Shown piece by piece: positions 11,300-24,286 of a stretch of 64,000 nucleotides of DNA. Position 1 is the first letter of the stretch. Each line of letters begins with the position of its first letter. The stretch is from Neophaeococcomyces mojaviensis (Eukaryota > Ascomycota > Eurotiomycetes > Chaetothyriales). Location of the stretch: positions 1 through 64,000 of the forward strand of contig JAPDRQ010000114.1 in assembly GCA_030247915.1 (NCBI GenBank), given 5' to 3'. The translations under genes were made by a program, and so were the position numbers. The notes under the pieces were generated by a model. It had not been told where the DNA came from. It did not search any database and was given only the letters and a program-made list of their open reading frames with translations.

Positions 11300-14200
11300 G
11301 TTTAAGTAATTTAAATACCAGATCCGTACCTATCTTAAGTTTAGAAACTTAATAAGGGATAAGTAGATTCTCTAGATAAGTAATTTATTAAGAGAACGCG
11401 TAGCGGACTAGTTCGAACTATATTTAGAAGACTACTTCCGAAACGATAATAAGAAGGATCGGAAAGAACGTATATAGGAACTGTTTAAAGATATTAATAT
11501 ATTCCTTAAAGAACTCGAAAAACTCTATAGCGACTTTAATTTTATTAAGAAAGTAAAAAGAGAGCTTTATATTCTTTAATAAAAAGAATTAGTAGTCGAC
11601 TATATAGCCGAATTTTATTATATTATAAAACGACTAGAATAAGATAATAATACTCTCTATATTAACTACTATTATAAACTTAAGGACTTTATTAAGAATA
11701 AGATCGTAGATCTCTTAAAAAATAATTATTTAATCGATTTAACTAAACTTATTAAAGAAGTAAAACGAATTAATACTCGCTAATAGAAACGAAAATTTAA
11801 GAAATTTAAAAACTATAAATATACTAGTAAGAAGCTATAAAATAAAGGATATTATAAGAATCGCGAGAACTACGACCCTAATATTATAAACTAGTAAGCT
11901 ACTAGGGTATAAAAACTATAGGATAAGACCTAAAAGAAGAAACTATTCTTAAATAAGTAAAAGAAAAGATACGAGAATAGTAAATACTTTAAATATAGTA
12001 AAAAAGGATATTAGATAAAAGACTATAAAAATAAGCCGAAAAGACGCGTAAATACTATTTAAGCTCCGATATAGGAATAAGCTAAAGCCCCTAAAGAGTA
12101 ACTAAATATATTTAATATATAATACCCTAAATACACCTTAATATCCTTTATTATATATTATAAGGATAATTATTAGGTATACTTTACTAATAAAAACGAT
12201 TCGGGATACTTTCCTAAGAAGCTTAAAAATAAGAAAACGCCTAAAGTAAAGGTAAACGTTATTAAAGTAAAGGAACCTAAAGAAGATAATACTATTACTA
12301 TTAACGAGAATAAATAGTATAAGATTATTACTATATAATATTAGAAGTAGGTTTTTAACTATTAAAAATTAGTTAAAATAGGATAGTTAATTACTACGAT
12401 TCTATACGACCCCGAAGGAGAAATTTAATTAATACTTCTGTACGTATACGAAGATAAGCTACTAAGACCTATACTTCTAAATAATAATATCTTAGATCTA
12501 GGCTTAGACGAGATACTAAAGCTTAAGGAACTAATTAATATTAAAAAAACTTAAAAGAAACTAGAATTAAATAATTCGTTAAAGAACGATAAAACGAAAT
12601 TAATAATAATTAATTTATATACCGAGGACGCTATAATAGTTAGAATTTACTACTAGCTAATAGACTAGTATATTAACCCTTATTATAATAGAGAACCCTA
12701 TTAATATAAATTCTATCGATTAGAAGCGGAAGTATAGTTAGTATATATCTACTATTAATTTATTATATACTAGGGATTAAGATATAACTAGAAAGGACTA
12801 TATTACTATTAATTATATTAAACTTATAGACGACGAGTTATACTAAGAAGCCACTTCTAAGAACTATTAAAGTAAAATAGGAACGATAACGAATAAAACG
12901 TAATCTAATAAGTATAAGAGGACTATAAAGAAGTTAATTATAAAGATCCCCGGGAAGATAAGGAACTATACGGTAATTATATTAATTTAAATTACTAAGC
13001 CCCCTAAACGCTGAACGATTTAAAGAGAAGCCTATAAAGTTCTATAAATAAGTAGTAGCGCTAATAAGATAAAGACTTTAGACAGAAATAATACGTATTA
13101 ATAGAAAAAGAATAAGGGTACTTATTAATAACGGAGTTAACGTAAGCCTAATATTAAAGTTATTTATAAATAGAGTATTACGAGAATAAGAAACGAAAAA
13201 GTTATAACTATATAAGTACGAAATAGCCGAAACAGAATACCTATAAGTTACCTATAAACTTAAGTACGTATATATACAGCTTAGAGATTATAAGAAAATA
13301 TTTAACTTTAATATAGCCGAAGATATACTAAATAGATATATCCTAGGTCTTAATTAGTTAAGATATAATTAAATTATACTAAATATAAAAGAAAGACGAC
13401 TTATCTTTAAAAAGGATATAAACGAAGGAAAAAATTTTAAAATAGAGGTTAAAAGAGTCTAGATTAGGCCAGTAAAATAATATATCTACCGAGTAGATAT
13501 AACGATAAAAGAAAAATAAATAACTATAAATAAGGAACTAGATCTTATTAAAATTCCTAAAGAGTTTAAGGAATATAAAAACTTATTTAAAAACGATAAA
13601 ACTAAGAATATATTACTATAATATTAACCCTAGGACTATATTATTAATCTTAAGAAAGGAAGTAAGCCTATAAAGAAACTAATATATAATTTATTTCGAA
13701 AAGAAGACGAAGTACTACGAGAATACCTTTAGGAAAACGAAGGAAAAGGATTTATACAGAAGTTAGAATCCCCTTAGGGGTTTCCTATCCTCTTTATACC
13801 TAAAAAGAATAAAGAACTACGACTATATATAGATTATAAAGAACTAAACGCTATAACTATTAAAAATAGTTATCCCCTACCCCTAATATAAGAACTATAG
13901 GACTCTATATTAGGAGTATAATAGTTTATATTACTAAATTAGAGAGGAGCGTATAACTAAATACGTATAGCCGAAGGAGAAGAAAAGAAAACAGCCTTTA
14001 GAACTAAATACGGGTTATATAAATACCTAATTATACTATTTAGACTCACTAACGTACTTATAACCTATTAGGTATATATTAATAACGTCCTAGAAGATTA
14101 CTTATATAAGTTTATTATTATTTACTTAGACGATATACTTATATTCTTCTAAATACGTAAATAATATATAGAGTACGTCGAGATAGTAATAATAAAACTA

Positions 14201-16560
14201 TAAAAATTTAATATTAGACTTAAACTATCGAAATACAAATTCTTTAAATATAAAGTATTATTTCTAGGTTCTATTATAGGACGCGACGGAGTTAAGCTAA
14301 ATCTAAATAAGGTATAAGCGATACTAGATTAGCTAAAACTATAAAATATTAAGGACGTATAATAGTTTATAGACTTAGCTAACTACTATTAACGATTTAT
14401 TAAAGGATTCTCTAAGATAGCTATACCTCTAACCGAATTTACTAAAAAAAAAGTACTATTTAAGTGGACTTTAGAAGTTAATATAGTATTTAAAGAACTT
14501 AAATAACGCTTTATAACGATACTAATACTAGTTATATTCGATCTAGAAAAAGAAATCGTTATTAAGATAAACGCTTTAGACTATACGATAGTAGGAATAA
14601 TTAGTTAAAAATATACTAATAAACTAAAACCTATTACCTTCTATTCTTAAAAAATAATAAAGGAAGAACGAAATTATAATATTTATAATAAGGAACTCCT
14701 AGTGTCGTGGGAATAACCACGCATTATAATATAGCGCGGAAATGCACGTGATTTAATATGGGGAAGGTTAGCCGAGCAGAACCCGTAGCCTCTCGCTGTC
14801 GTCCATTAGGGATATAATAGTAAGGAAGACAAGCAAGACGAACAATCACAATAGCGACTTCACGGCCTGCGTATCCTCTAGCCTTCTTCTTCTTCACGTA
14901 ATCGTGAAATATGCACCCTTAATTTCCATCACACTAGTTATTATTAAAGTTATTAAAGAATAAAGACACTATTTAGAAGGATTTAAATATCCGTTTAATA
15001 TATATTTAGACCACTATAATCTACTCTATTAAAGTAAAAGTAAGAAACTAAATAGACGCTAAACTAAATAGATAGAACTCTTAGTGCTATATAAGTTTAA
15101 GATCTATTACGTTAAAGAAAAGAAAAACGATAGAGTAGATATTCTTAGCCGAAGACTAGATTATAATAACGGCGACGAACTAAAATTCGTTACGATACTA
15201 AAGAAAGAAAAAGACTACTTTACTTACGCTAATCTATAAGTTATAGTAGTCTTAGCCCTAGAAATATTAATAAATAAATAAAAATAAAAGTTTATTAAAT
15301 TATATTACGATAACCCGAAAGTAGGCTATAAAAGAATCTATAAAATAATCGAACTCCTATTTAGGAATTAGATATAGCTAAAGATAAATAAAGATATTAC
15401 GAATTATATCGCGTAATACGATATTTATACTCGTATAAAGGCGTTATAATATAAACTATATAGTAAGCTATAAGCTTTAAAACTATTTAATAGAGCTTAG
15501 GAAGAGATTATAATAGACTTTATCGGATCTTTATCGCTATCGACGAATCCGACGATAGAGAAGAAGTTTAATATTATTTATATAATCCTAAATCGACTTA
15601 TTAAATACATATACTTTATTTCTACTAAGAAAACTATAATAGCCGAATAACTAATATTTATATTTATTAGATATATATTCGCTATATATAAACTTCTATT
15701 TAGATTAGTATTAAATAGAGATAAGCTATTTAGATCTAAATTCTAAATATCCTTTATAGACTAACTAAGAAGTAAATAGAAAATATCTATAGTATTTTAT
15801 TTATAAATAAACGGATAAATAGAACGAATAAATTAGACCCTTAAATAATACCTACGAAGTTACGTTAACTATAAATAAAATAACTAAGTATTACTACTAC
15901 TATTAGCCTAAGTAACGTATAATAACTTTATAGTAATAATAGGGTTATCCTCGTTCTACGCTAACTATAAGTTCTACCTAAGAATTATAGAGAACCCGCT
16001 AAATATTATACTAAATATAAAAAAGGTAATCGTTTAAGTAAAAAAAACTAAAATAACTACACTAGGAAATATTAGAAGAATTAAAATTCTTAGTAGAAAG
16101 GATAGCTCGTTTTATAAATAAAACTAGATTTAAGGGACTAGATTTTAAGAAGGGGGACCTAATCTATTTACTATATAAAAATATTACTATAAAACGACCT
16201 AATAAGAAACTAAACTTTAAAAAACTAGGACTATTTAAGATTAAGGAAAAACTTAGATTAGTAACGTTTAGACTTTAGCTACTAAAAGATATAAGAATTC
16301 ACCCTATATTTTATAAAGTACTATTAGAACTAGTATTTAATAAAATACCTATACTAGAATTATAACCTATCGAACTATCGGAAGATTAAGAATATAAAAT
16401 CGAGGCCGTACTCTAGAGATAACTTAAAAAAGAAAAACTTAAGTACCTAATTAAGTAGGTAGAATATAATAAATTAGAAAATATATAAGAACTAAAAAAG
16501 AACCTTAGATTAAAAACTATAAATAATATTAAAAGGAAATATCTAAAATAGTTCGAAACC
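11300..16560 (+). pseudogene. gag-pol relic of the gypsy element
   Basis: Read through the many stops, recognisable blocks are the reverse transcriptase (LYIDYKELNAITIKNSYPLP near 13,820-13,880 and the catalytic YLDDILIF at about 14,123), RNase H (TFYS...ERNYNIYNKELL near 14,640-14,700, resuming after the 231-bp insertion), integrase core (DFIGSLSLS near 15,515 and a later RDKLFRSKF block), and a chromodomain (YKIEAVLQR...KYLIK near 16,390-16,470). Chromodomains direct integration to heterochromatin. The gag part at 11,300-12,350 is inferred from position only. Nothing here can be expressed as protein. Confidence 0.85.
14703..14933. mobile_element. Solo-LTR-like insertion in the gypsy RNase H region
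   Basis: A 231-bp block starts TGTCGTGGG, ends CATCACA and is flanked by a 4-bp duplication CTAG (14699-14702, 14934-14937). Removing it restores an uninterrupted RNase H frame across ELLVIIK. Unlike its host it is rich in CA and TG, so it escaped RIP or arrived afterwards. TG...CA ends and lack of coding capacity suggest a solo LTR; a MITE is the alternative. Confidence 0.75.
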
Positions 16561-17481
16561 AAATAAAAGAAATCTATAAAGCGATAGATTATATAGAACG
16601 AATAATAAATAAAAATAGTAACTACTCTATATAATATTATAATAAATAAATATTAGATATATAGGAACGTAGAATATTTATTTATCTACAGAAGATAACT
16701 TAATACTAAAACGCCTTTAACTTAAAATTAATAGGAAACTAAATAAAGAAGAAGAATAAGAATATAGTATCTTTAATACCGACGGAATACTTATATATAT
16801 TATTATAACGAGGATTACTATTTAGACTATACTTATAACTAATCTATTTACTAAAGCTAAAAACTATAATCGAACTATAATATATCCTTATTACCTAGTA
16901 TAATCTTATAATTATTAGGCTCTTTATTAAATATATCTAAAGCTAATATCTCGCGCTTTAATATTTACTTAATTCGATTATTTAATTTAATAATAGTCTC
17001 TTTAATTCCTACTTATTCCTCTTTAGTAGCGGCTAGTACCTTTTAAGCCTTTAGTATTACTTTTCGTAACTTAGCGATCTCTATTAACTTCTAATAACGT
17101 TTATATTACTCTTCTTTCTTAAGCTCTTTTACCTTATAAAGTTCGTCTAACGAGAAAGACTCGTTACACTTTTAGTACTTTAAAATATATTTTATATAAA
17201 ATATTAACTACTTATAAGAATAATAATACTTAATACTATTATTAATATAATAAGTATAAGATACTATTATAACTATTTTTAAAGATATAATATATTTAAT
17301 AAGTTCTTTATTACGATCGGATTTTAATCTCTTAGGTTTTATTATTAATAAATCGCGTTTATATTTACCTAAAACCGATTATATAGTTAGCTATAAGAAA
17401 AGAAAAAGAAAATAAATATCGAACACGAATATTTATTAGTTAAATACTTACGTGGGCGTAAGTAGACTAAAAAGGGGAAAG

Positions 17482-17847
17482 TGTTACGGACTACGACCGC
17501 TATACGGCTATAATAGAAGATATAAGAAGGTCAGGCGAGGAAGCCTAGCACGTATAAGTTAGGAGGACTTGGCGCGCTAAGCCCAATAAGGAAGTCTCTG
17601 GTAAGTTGGTAAGATAGTAAGCTGCCTTACTATCTTACCATCTAACTAACTGAAGTTGCCTGATCGGGAAACATCTTATAAGTATATAGATACGAGTTTC
17701 CTATGTACATCCATAGCTTCTGTAGTCAACCTAAGTTATATCTCAACTCTTGTTCGATACAGCTCTAGCATCCCTGATACTTCTATCACTATTGAGTAAA
17801 GCCCAGAACTATACTTAATAATTTATTATCCAGTGAGGTCCCTGACA
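17482..17847 (+). repeat. 3' LTR of gypsy element
   Basis: 366 bp, begins TGTTACGG and ends CCCTGACA. It keeps many CA and TG dinucleotides that are mutated in the 5' LTR. Confidence 0.95.
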
Positions 17848-18501
17848 AAATCTTAATAATTAATATAAATTATATTTAAATACTAGGATCGCGGATTAAT
17901 ATAAATAAACTAAGAAAATACTCGAGTTTATAATTAATATATATTAAATTAATATTTATTTAGTTTATAATCGTTATTAACCTTTATTTTATATATAAAA
18001 CGATAGCTATAAGTTATTTATTAAAGGATTAATTATAGGGCTAATTTACTAGTAAAAGGAGATCTATATACCGTAGATAAAATTAAAAAGCGTTTATTAT
18101 TCGTAGAAGGGTTATTAATCGCGAGTATATACTAAGCCGATACCCTTAAACCGAGTTATTAATAATATAATACCTACTTACAGTAAGCGCACCTTCGATT
18201 AGTATACGAAGTGTGGAAAGGTATTCTATATTATAAGAGGCTACTGGAGGGCATATTATGACTATTATAACCTACCTACCAGGGCGTAGGATCGCTATTA
18301 AAGGCGTGGTACTGATTTTTGACGCATTAGCGATGGCTAGGCCGTTTTATGACACCACGAATTGTCTATATAAGCCCAAACTGCAGCTTCACTGCAGGCT
18401 CGAGCTATTGAATCGCGATATCCAATGTACAATACGGTATTCTCTCTGCGTGGACTAGAATTCTATGTAATGACTATGGAAGGGAAGTCGCACAGTGGAG
18501 C

Positions 18502-18534
18502 CGCTAATTTTCACAAACCGTGCGTTTGGAGGAT
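18502..18534 (-). repeat. Right terminal inverted repeat of outer element
   Basis: It begins CGCTAATTTTCACAAACC and ends TTTGGAGGAT on the plus strand, pairing with 8747-8779. Confidence 0.85.
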
Positions 18535-19239
18535 GCGCACTTGGAGTTACAAATCATACGTCATTTGAGCCCTGGTCAATGTAGCAATCTACTAGTGAAT
18601 GACAGAATTGGACGCTCAGCCCAGGCACTGATACTTTGATGCACCAGGTCTTTGTCATGGCCAAAGTCGTTCATCTGAATACGTTTCATTCAAAGGTGTT
18701 CCGAGCGCATGGAGTTGAGTTATTGTTAATTCCCTTAGTACACACTTTTGGCTATAGACTGTTGATCGACAACAACTTCATAGAGAAGGTCTGTGGTTTG
18801 GAGGATTAATGGTCGAAAAACAACCAGATTAAATCCAAATTTGTGGAAAGTCAAATTTGGTTTTGCCAGCCACTAGTGAGCACGTTTCTGGTAAGTCTCG
18901 CGGACACAACCTCGGTCAGCGTGCCAAGCTCGCTCGCGATTAGCGTAGCGAATACGTTCCCTGTCAACGCGCAAAGTACGGCCCCTGCTTAGTGTGGATA
19001 AGGCCCACGACCAGAAAACTGTTGAAGCAACTGAAAGCGGTCGACACCGCCGACGCAGAAACAATTGTCACTGAGTTAGTGGCGGTAATTCGTAGTCCGA
19101 GACACTGACAGTGAGGCGGTGCTGCTACAATGTATAGCTATATTAACCACTGGTTCTGCAAACATTACTTCTGTTCATACCTAACACAATACTTTGCTCA
19201 TTCTACCTTGAGACCATCTCTCTACACCTACTAACGGCG
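18535..19239. other. Intergenic interval
   Basis: No gene recognised. A minus-strand Arg-rich frame at 18873-19064 lacks any family signature and is treated as chance. Composition is normal outside the transposon edge. Confidence 0.5.
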
Positions 19240-20443
19240 GGCATTATTATTACTGGCATCTTGTTTTTGCTCTGTCGTAAGAGTTCAGCTGGCGTAGCTG
19301 CGTCAGCTCCGAGCATCGATTCATCCGACCGAACCCATGGATTCTGCAAACAATTGGATATTCCAGTGTTTGCTACCTCAGACAGCGCGGTCTATAACCT
19401 AAAGGGTCAACAATGATACCGAAACAACAGCCTGGGTAGTCTGGTATGACAAGTGGAGCAGGTCAACAGGCGAATCGACGGTAATCAAGAATACCACAAC
19501 CTCTGGTACTTACAACATCCACGCTCAACTGTGTGTTCCAAAATCTCCCAACAAGAAGCAGATTCTGCAAATCGCCACTCGCGGCGTTCACTATGACTCA
19601 AGATATTGGGATCCTGAACTCGACCGAGAGAACCTGTCCTATGTTGAAGCATTACTCAAAGCAGGATACTCCATCCTCACATATGATCGCTTGGGAGTTG
19701 GTCAATCCGATAAACCTGACGCGTACGATGTCGTTCAAGCGCCTCTGGAAGTGGAAATACTTCGCCAGTTGACCTTGATGGCACGCAATGGCACCTTGTA
19801 CAGCTTCGCAGCGAAAGCAAACCCTGTCAACGCAGCATTCAACGAGTTAGCAAACTCAAGCAAGATCGTACACATTGGCCACAGTTTTGGATCCGTCCTC
19901 ACCTCCGCGTTTATTGCCGAGCACGGCGAGCTGTCTGACGGAGCGATCATCACAGGCTATCTTCTGAACAAATATCTTGGAAAGGGTGGAATGGCGTCAT
20001 TCAATGTCGAATACGCCGCCACAAGCACTCCTCCGTTCAACCGGCCGAGTGGTTACGTCGCGTGTCAAAGAACTGGCATCCAGAACATTTTCTTTGCAGG
20101 CGATCTTAAAACCGCATTCACAGCAGAAATGCTCGACTATGGCGATGCCATCAAGCAGCCAGTGCCGATTGGGGAGTTTGCCTCTGCTTATCATGTCCTA
20201 GGGCTCCCTGGACCATCTTTCAAAGCACCACTCCAATATATGTTGGCTGAATTTGACACTTACATCTGTGGTGGTGATTGCAAGGGATTGGCCGACATGC
20301 AGAATTTGAAGCAAACCTATCCAAACGCCACTGTCATCGATGTCGCTATCCAGCCGAATACTGGACATGCCTTCACACTCCACAACAATGCGACTGCCGG
20401 TTACCAGGTCACATTCGATTTCTTGGCTAGAAATGGGCTATAG
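19240..20443 (+). pseudogene. Secreted alpha/beta hydrolase, frameshifted
   Basis: The main frame encodes a fungal alpha/beta hydrolase: ATRGVHYDSRYWDPE, ILTYDRLGVGQSD, the nucleophile elbow GHSFGS, and a C-terminal NTGHAFTLHN with the catalytic His. The N-terminal segment CKQLDIPVFATSDSAVYNL precedes it in another phase. The switch occurs near 19,400 (CTAAAGGG), where the upstream phase runs into TGA and the downstream phase (VNNDTETTAWVVWYDKW) has TAA just before it. A hydrophobic leader is visible near 19,240-19,290, but I found no ATG in phase. The frameshift lies in a homopolymer, so a sequencing error cannot be excluded. The substrate is unknown. Confidence 0.75.
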
Positions 20444-22040
20444 TTTGTTCGGATTTGCTGTCATGGTTGAGGCGGCTCATTGAATAGCGCGCTGTGTTCG
20501 GGTTCATTTCCAGGCGCACTTCATACATCGTTTATCTGTAGTACACTCGTTAGATAATATACAAAACTAATTATACTTGAAGCTATCTGCCAAATTCGGC
20601 GAACATGAGGTGGAATTACTCCTGATTTCACACTCTCGTCGACTTGGACTCCGAGTGTGTCATCGTTAATGGCTTCCTAGTAGTTAGCGGTTTGTTATCG
20701 TGTACTTTTGCCCTTATGGCTCCACCGAAGCTAGTTTTCGGTAGCGAGCATTGGATCTGTCGTTACTAGATACATCTCTGTAGCTAGCAGCTTTTTGGCC
20801 GATTACCGTAAGGAAGACCCTTTCGCCACCAATTCACTGCTGAACTAGTTTGCCTACCCTATCAGTCCATAGCTGCCCTCAATGTGATATACTGTAGGCG
20901 TTGCCTCATCTCTTCTCTATTGTGCTACCCCAAACAAGCATCTGGCCGGGACAAGGATCCGTGAATCCCCCAGATCTCGGTCACGCACGCTTCGCCCCAC
21001 ATCATCATCGTTTTATGCATTGACATCGCTGCTCAATTTATGAAAATTTGGTTTGAGCTATCGAGCTTCATCTCAGGTTTCATTTCCTGTTCCTGCAAGT
21101 GACTAACTGTGACAGAATTGCCACAACTAAAGGAATGGTATGAGGCTTCGAGCCTATAGATTATGCCTTTATCTCGCCTGCCGAGGAATAAATTCATTGT
21201 GTTGTCATTGGGTTTTGGTGAGGCTGCTGCAAATTATGTCCCGTCTTCAAGTATCCACAGTCGTAACTGCGTACTGACCACTGGGTCTTAGTCGTTGGTT
21301 TTTGGAAGAAATACAAATTATTTCGTTGAAATGGGTCCGTTGAAGCACTGTTGGCATGGCTCAAAAAGTAGCGACAAAAGTACAATCAAATTATCAAGCC
21401 GGAATAGATTGAGTTCAAGGCATTCAAGCTCCTGTTTGTCGTTCCTTTTGTCTATCGGTTCGAGATCGTACATTGGAAGTTTCATTCTGCACCGAATGAG
21501 TTGCTTGTGTGCCTCGTTCGCAGTGCTTGACTGAGTGCCAAAGAATTGGAAGCGAAGACATTCCAAATAATACTGGTTGTGGAGGCTGAGTTTGACGTCA
21601 CTCTCAGGGCGCTAAGAGTGGCGCGGGTGGTTGGCCTTTGTAAAGACACCTCAGCCTCAGCCGGTGCCAAGGACCCGACGACTTCAGTCCAATACGTTAA
21701 CCCAATATGTGAACCGGTCAACCAACAGATCAACGAGATGTCGAGAGACACGTCTTGCGCTGAATTCGCAGAGTTTCAATCTTCACATCAAGTACCGACG
21801 TTACTGTTACAATGGGCGCCATGTTTCAGGTCTCCGGATTCCGAAAGGAAGGACGATTGAAGTCTCAGTCTCAAACCCGAGTTGGACTAACATCGTTGGA
21901 GCGCTTTGAGATGGCCATTAGGACAGAATAAGTTAAAGCTAAGCATTGACAAAACCACAAGTGAAATCGGAAGTACAAATATCAACGACCGTCCTCGAGC
22001 TACTAGCAGTGAATCAAAAGATATCAATCTCCAACAAGCC
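20444..22040. other. 1.6-kb intergenic region upstream of the Zn2Cys6 gene
   Basis: Small overlapping frames between 21,190 and 22,000 show no family signature. The last part probably holds the promoter and 5' UTR of the regulator at 22041. An in-phase open frame extends upstream of the chosen ATG to 21906. Confidence 0.5.
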
Positions 22041-23713
22041 ATGGACCGACAGTCATCGTCATCATCATCTCGCTCGGGGCTCCGGTCGAGGCGACCTCAT
22101 CAGAAATCTCGAAATGGCTGCTTGACTTGTAAGCAACGAAGAATCAAAGTGAGTATATCATTGTCACATCGGAAATCTTTACTAAATGGTCACAGTGCGA
22201 CGAGAAGCGGCCTTCCTGTGCTCTCTGTGAAGCGAGTTTAAGAAAGTGCGTTTATGTAACAGACCAACTTTCCCCTGGACTAAGCGAACCCGGTGCTATA
22301 TCAAAGTCTTCCGTTCCATCTCCAACCCAACCACTGTTAGGAACATTCAGCGGCCTTTTGATTCAGTCTGAAGGGGCATCCCCGAGGCCTTCAATTTCTG
22401 ATCCTGCATTGAGTGAGGTTGAGATTAACGATACTGCTACCAACTTCACGGACGCAGACCTCTATCTCCACTTTCTGAACCACACATGCAAATACGCTCC
22501 ACGTTGGCATAAAGATAGGATAGTATTACAGGTCGCAATAGCTAAGTTGGCGCTCGATAGTGAGCCTGTTTCTCACTCCGTCTTGGCTCTATCCGCTGCC
22601 TGTCTGTGCCGCGATACCATCGCTAGTGGAAATGCTGATCCCGAAATTGTCCGCCGAATTCTGGATATTGGCTTGCAGCATCATACTTTAGCTCTTGAGC
22701 AAATGAGGACCATGACATCCCGGACAAGGGAGTCGGAAACTGAACCTCTTCTAGCCAATGCGCTAATGCTTGTGCCTTTCGCACTTGCCTTTCAACACAT
22801 TCAACACTGGGTTCTCTTCACCGAAGGAGCACAGGATATCGGCTCTCTTACACCTCGCGACGCTGTTTCTTTACTAAGAGGTATAAGGACAACTATCGTT
22901 ATGTTGAACTCCACCAGAGCAAACATAAGTAACGAAAGTAGAAGCTCCGAATTCAAAACACCCTGGGAGACAATATTCTCATCTCAGATCACAGATTCCA
23001 GGAATTTCACAAAACCCCCCGGGCACTCTCACACTATATTTCCTATTTTAGCGGCTACATTTCACCAGGCTTTATCGCAACTCCAATGGCGAATTGAAAA
23101 TACTTCTGCCACCGTCCAAGCAGACGTGAGCATAACTTCGGTTTTCGACGCTTACAGTATCCTGAAGGATATAATGTCTAGTACCCTCTCAGCCTCCGAA
23201 TATACTGAGGAGCCATTGAAATTTGTCGTCCAGGTAAGTTCCCCTCTGCTCGATTGCTGCAACAGGAATATCGCTAACTTAATCAAGATCTCCGTGGCTC
23301 CTGACAGTCTACTAGCGCAGATGCCCAGTTGGCTACAAAGCTTCGCACTTCGACGCCCACGACCATCACACACAGAACCACTAGCCAGATCGTTCTTAGC
23401 CTTCTTCTCCAGTGCTTCCAAAGCCTATGTCGACCTTCTTCTTCCACTTCTCGATCCGCGAACAGACGAAATAGACAATGATTCCGAACTCACGACTGCC
23501 GAGGTCCTTGCACTGGACCTATATGCCCATTGGCTGGTGCTTATGTTTCTGGTGGAGTACGAGGCTTGGTGGGTGGGTGATTTCCCGGTTTTGGCACTTC
23601 AAGGGCTGATTGCGAGATATGGTGACAAGTTCTTGGGGACAACTCGAATTCAGGAGCAGTGGTGGCCGGCGAGTATGCTGGAGGTCGCGATGCGGTTAAA
23701 ACCCTGGAAATAA
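22041..23713 (+). CDS. Zn2Cys6 transcription factor
   Basis: Exons 22041-22148 and 22196-23713 join in phase (541 residues). The zinc cluster spans the intron: CLTCKQRRIK then CDEKRPSCALCEASLRKC, giving the C-x2-C-x6-C pattern in its first half and three further cysteines in the second. A Ser-rich, basic N-terminus precedes it. The long C-terminal half ends LALQGLIARYGDKFLG...WWPASMLEVA, as in the fungal_trans_2 type regulators. A second intron at 23234-23287 (gtaagt, gctaac branch, aag, 54 nt) would remove 18 residues without changing phase. The gene looks intact. It lies just left of the catabolic cluster, and whether it controls it is unknown, since the cluster octamer TGTGGGGT is absent from its promoter. 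I chose the ATG at MDRQSS because the family usually starts shortly before the zinc cluster. Confidence 0.85.
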
Positions 23714-24286
23714 TTTTCTTTAATTGAACAGCTTGAGATCGTACTCAGCGGTCTTGTTTGATCTTGAAACTATGTACGGAAGACCGCTTGGAAGGGTAAA
23801 CACGTGTCTCACCTTGACAGTGTTCATAGAATAAGGCGCATTTTTGCTTTGGTTCTGCGATTGGCCGAGGAATTGTCAAAATAGTGGATGAACTGGGCAA
23901 AAATTGTACTGTTAGCTAGCGAGGTCTAGTTTAGAACGATATCTAGCGGTTGGGATAGTCATGCTTGTGCGCTCTGCTAGTTCCAAAATGGTTGAGGTAG
24001 ATAACGCCGTCTTGACTTTTAGCAATAGCTTTGTGCTAACAGTATCCTCTTGTGAGGACATGCCACCTGCGCCTAGGTTGGGCAGCTCGTTTACCTTGTG
24101 GACCTGTTGATTTGCATTAGCGGACCTTATTTGAACTTCAAAAGCAGACTAATTTTGGATGCGTTAAACCTTTTTCATGCTAATCTTAAGATCATTTAAT
24201 TGGAATTTACAGCCCCTAGTAGAATCAATCATTCCGGTCCACCCAGAAAACGATAAACTACAGAAGCGTCGCGGTCCTGGTGTCTG
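23714..24286. other. Convergent intergenic region
   Basis: It lies between the 3' ends of the Zn2Cys6 gene and the HIBDH-like gene. No gene seen; it should hold both terminators. Confidence 0.6.

Larger units (their letters stand above)
10643..17847 (+). mobile_element. Full-length, RIP-destroyed Ty3/gypsy chromovirus
   Basis: It is 7205 bp with two 366-bp LTRs (TGTTACGG...CCCTGACA in the better preserved 3' copy) and a perfect 5-bp target duplication AAATC (10638-10642 and 17848-17852). A polypurine tract, AAAAAGGGGAAAG, directly precedes the 3' LTR. The order of coding remnants is gag, protease, reverse transcriptase, RNase H, integrase and chromodomain, which defines the chromovirus branch. 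Every frame is full of TAG/TAA stops, and CA and TG dinucleotides are almost absent from the body while CG persists, the classic RIP mark. It sits inside the older TIR element and itself carries a later insertion at 14703-14933. Confidence 0.95.
8747..18534. mobile_element. Outer TIR transposon hosting nested retroelements
   Basis: The two ends are 33-bp inverted repeats (8747-8779 and 18502-18534) that differ at one base. After removing the gypsy element, the TRIM-like element and their target duplications, about 2.2 kb of the original element remain, a reasonable size for a DNA transposon. The interior is heavily RIP-mutated (TpA-rich), but about 200-300 bp at each end are not. A 45-codon frame at 8926-9062 that runs into the AT-rich tract may be the start of its former gene. 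I cannot identify the superfamily. The flanking bases do not give a clean target duplication: left GGGTCGCT, right GCGCACTT. Confidence 0.7.

Noticed and set aside
18873..19064. Arg-rich 63-codon minus-strand frame
   Set aside because: Short, no motif, biased composition and no supporting context.
23234..23287. A required second intron in the Zn2Cys6 gene
   Set aside because: Splice signals are good, but the frame is open without it, so I note it as optional rather than as part of the model.
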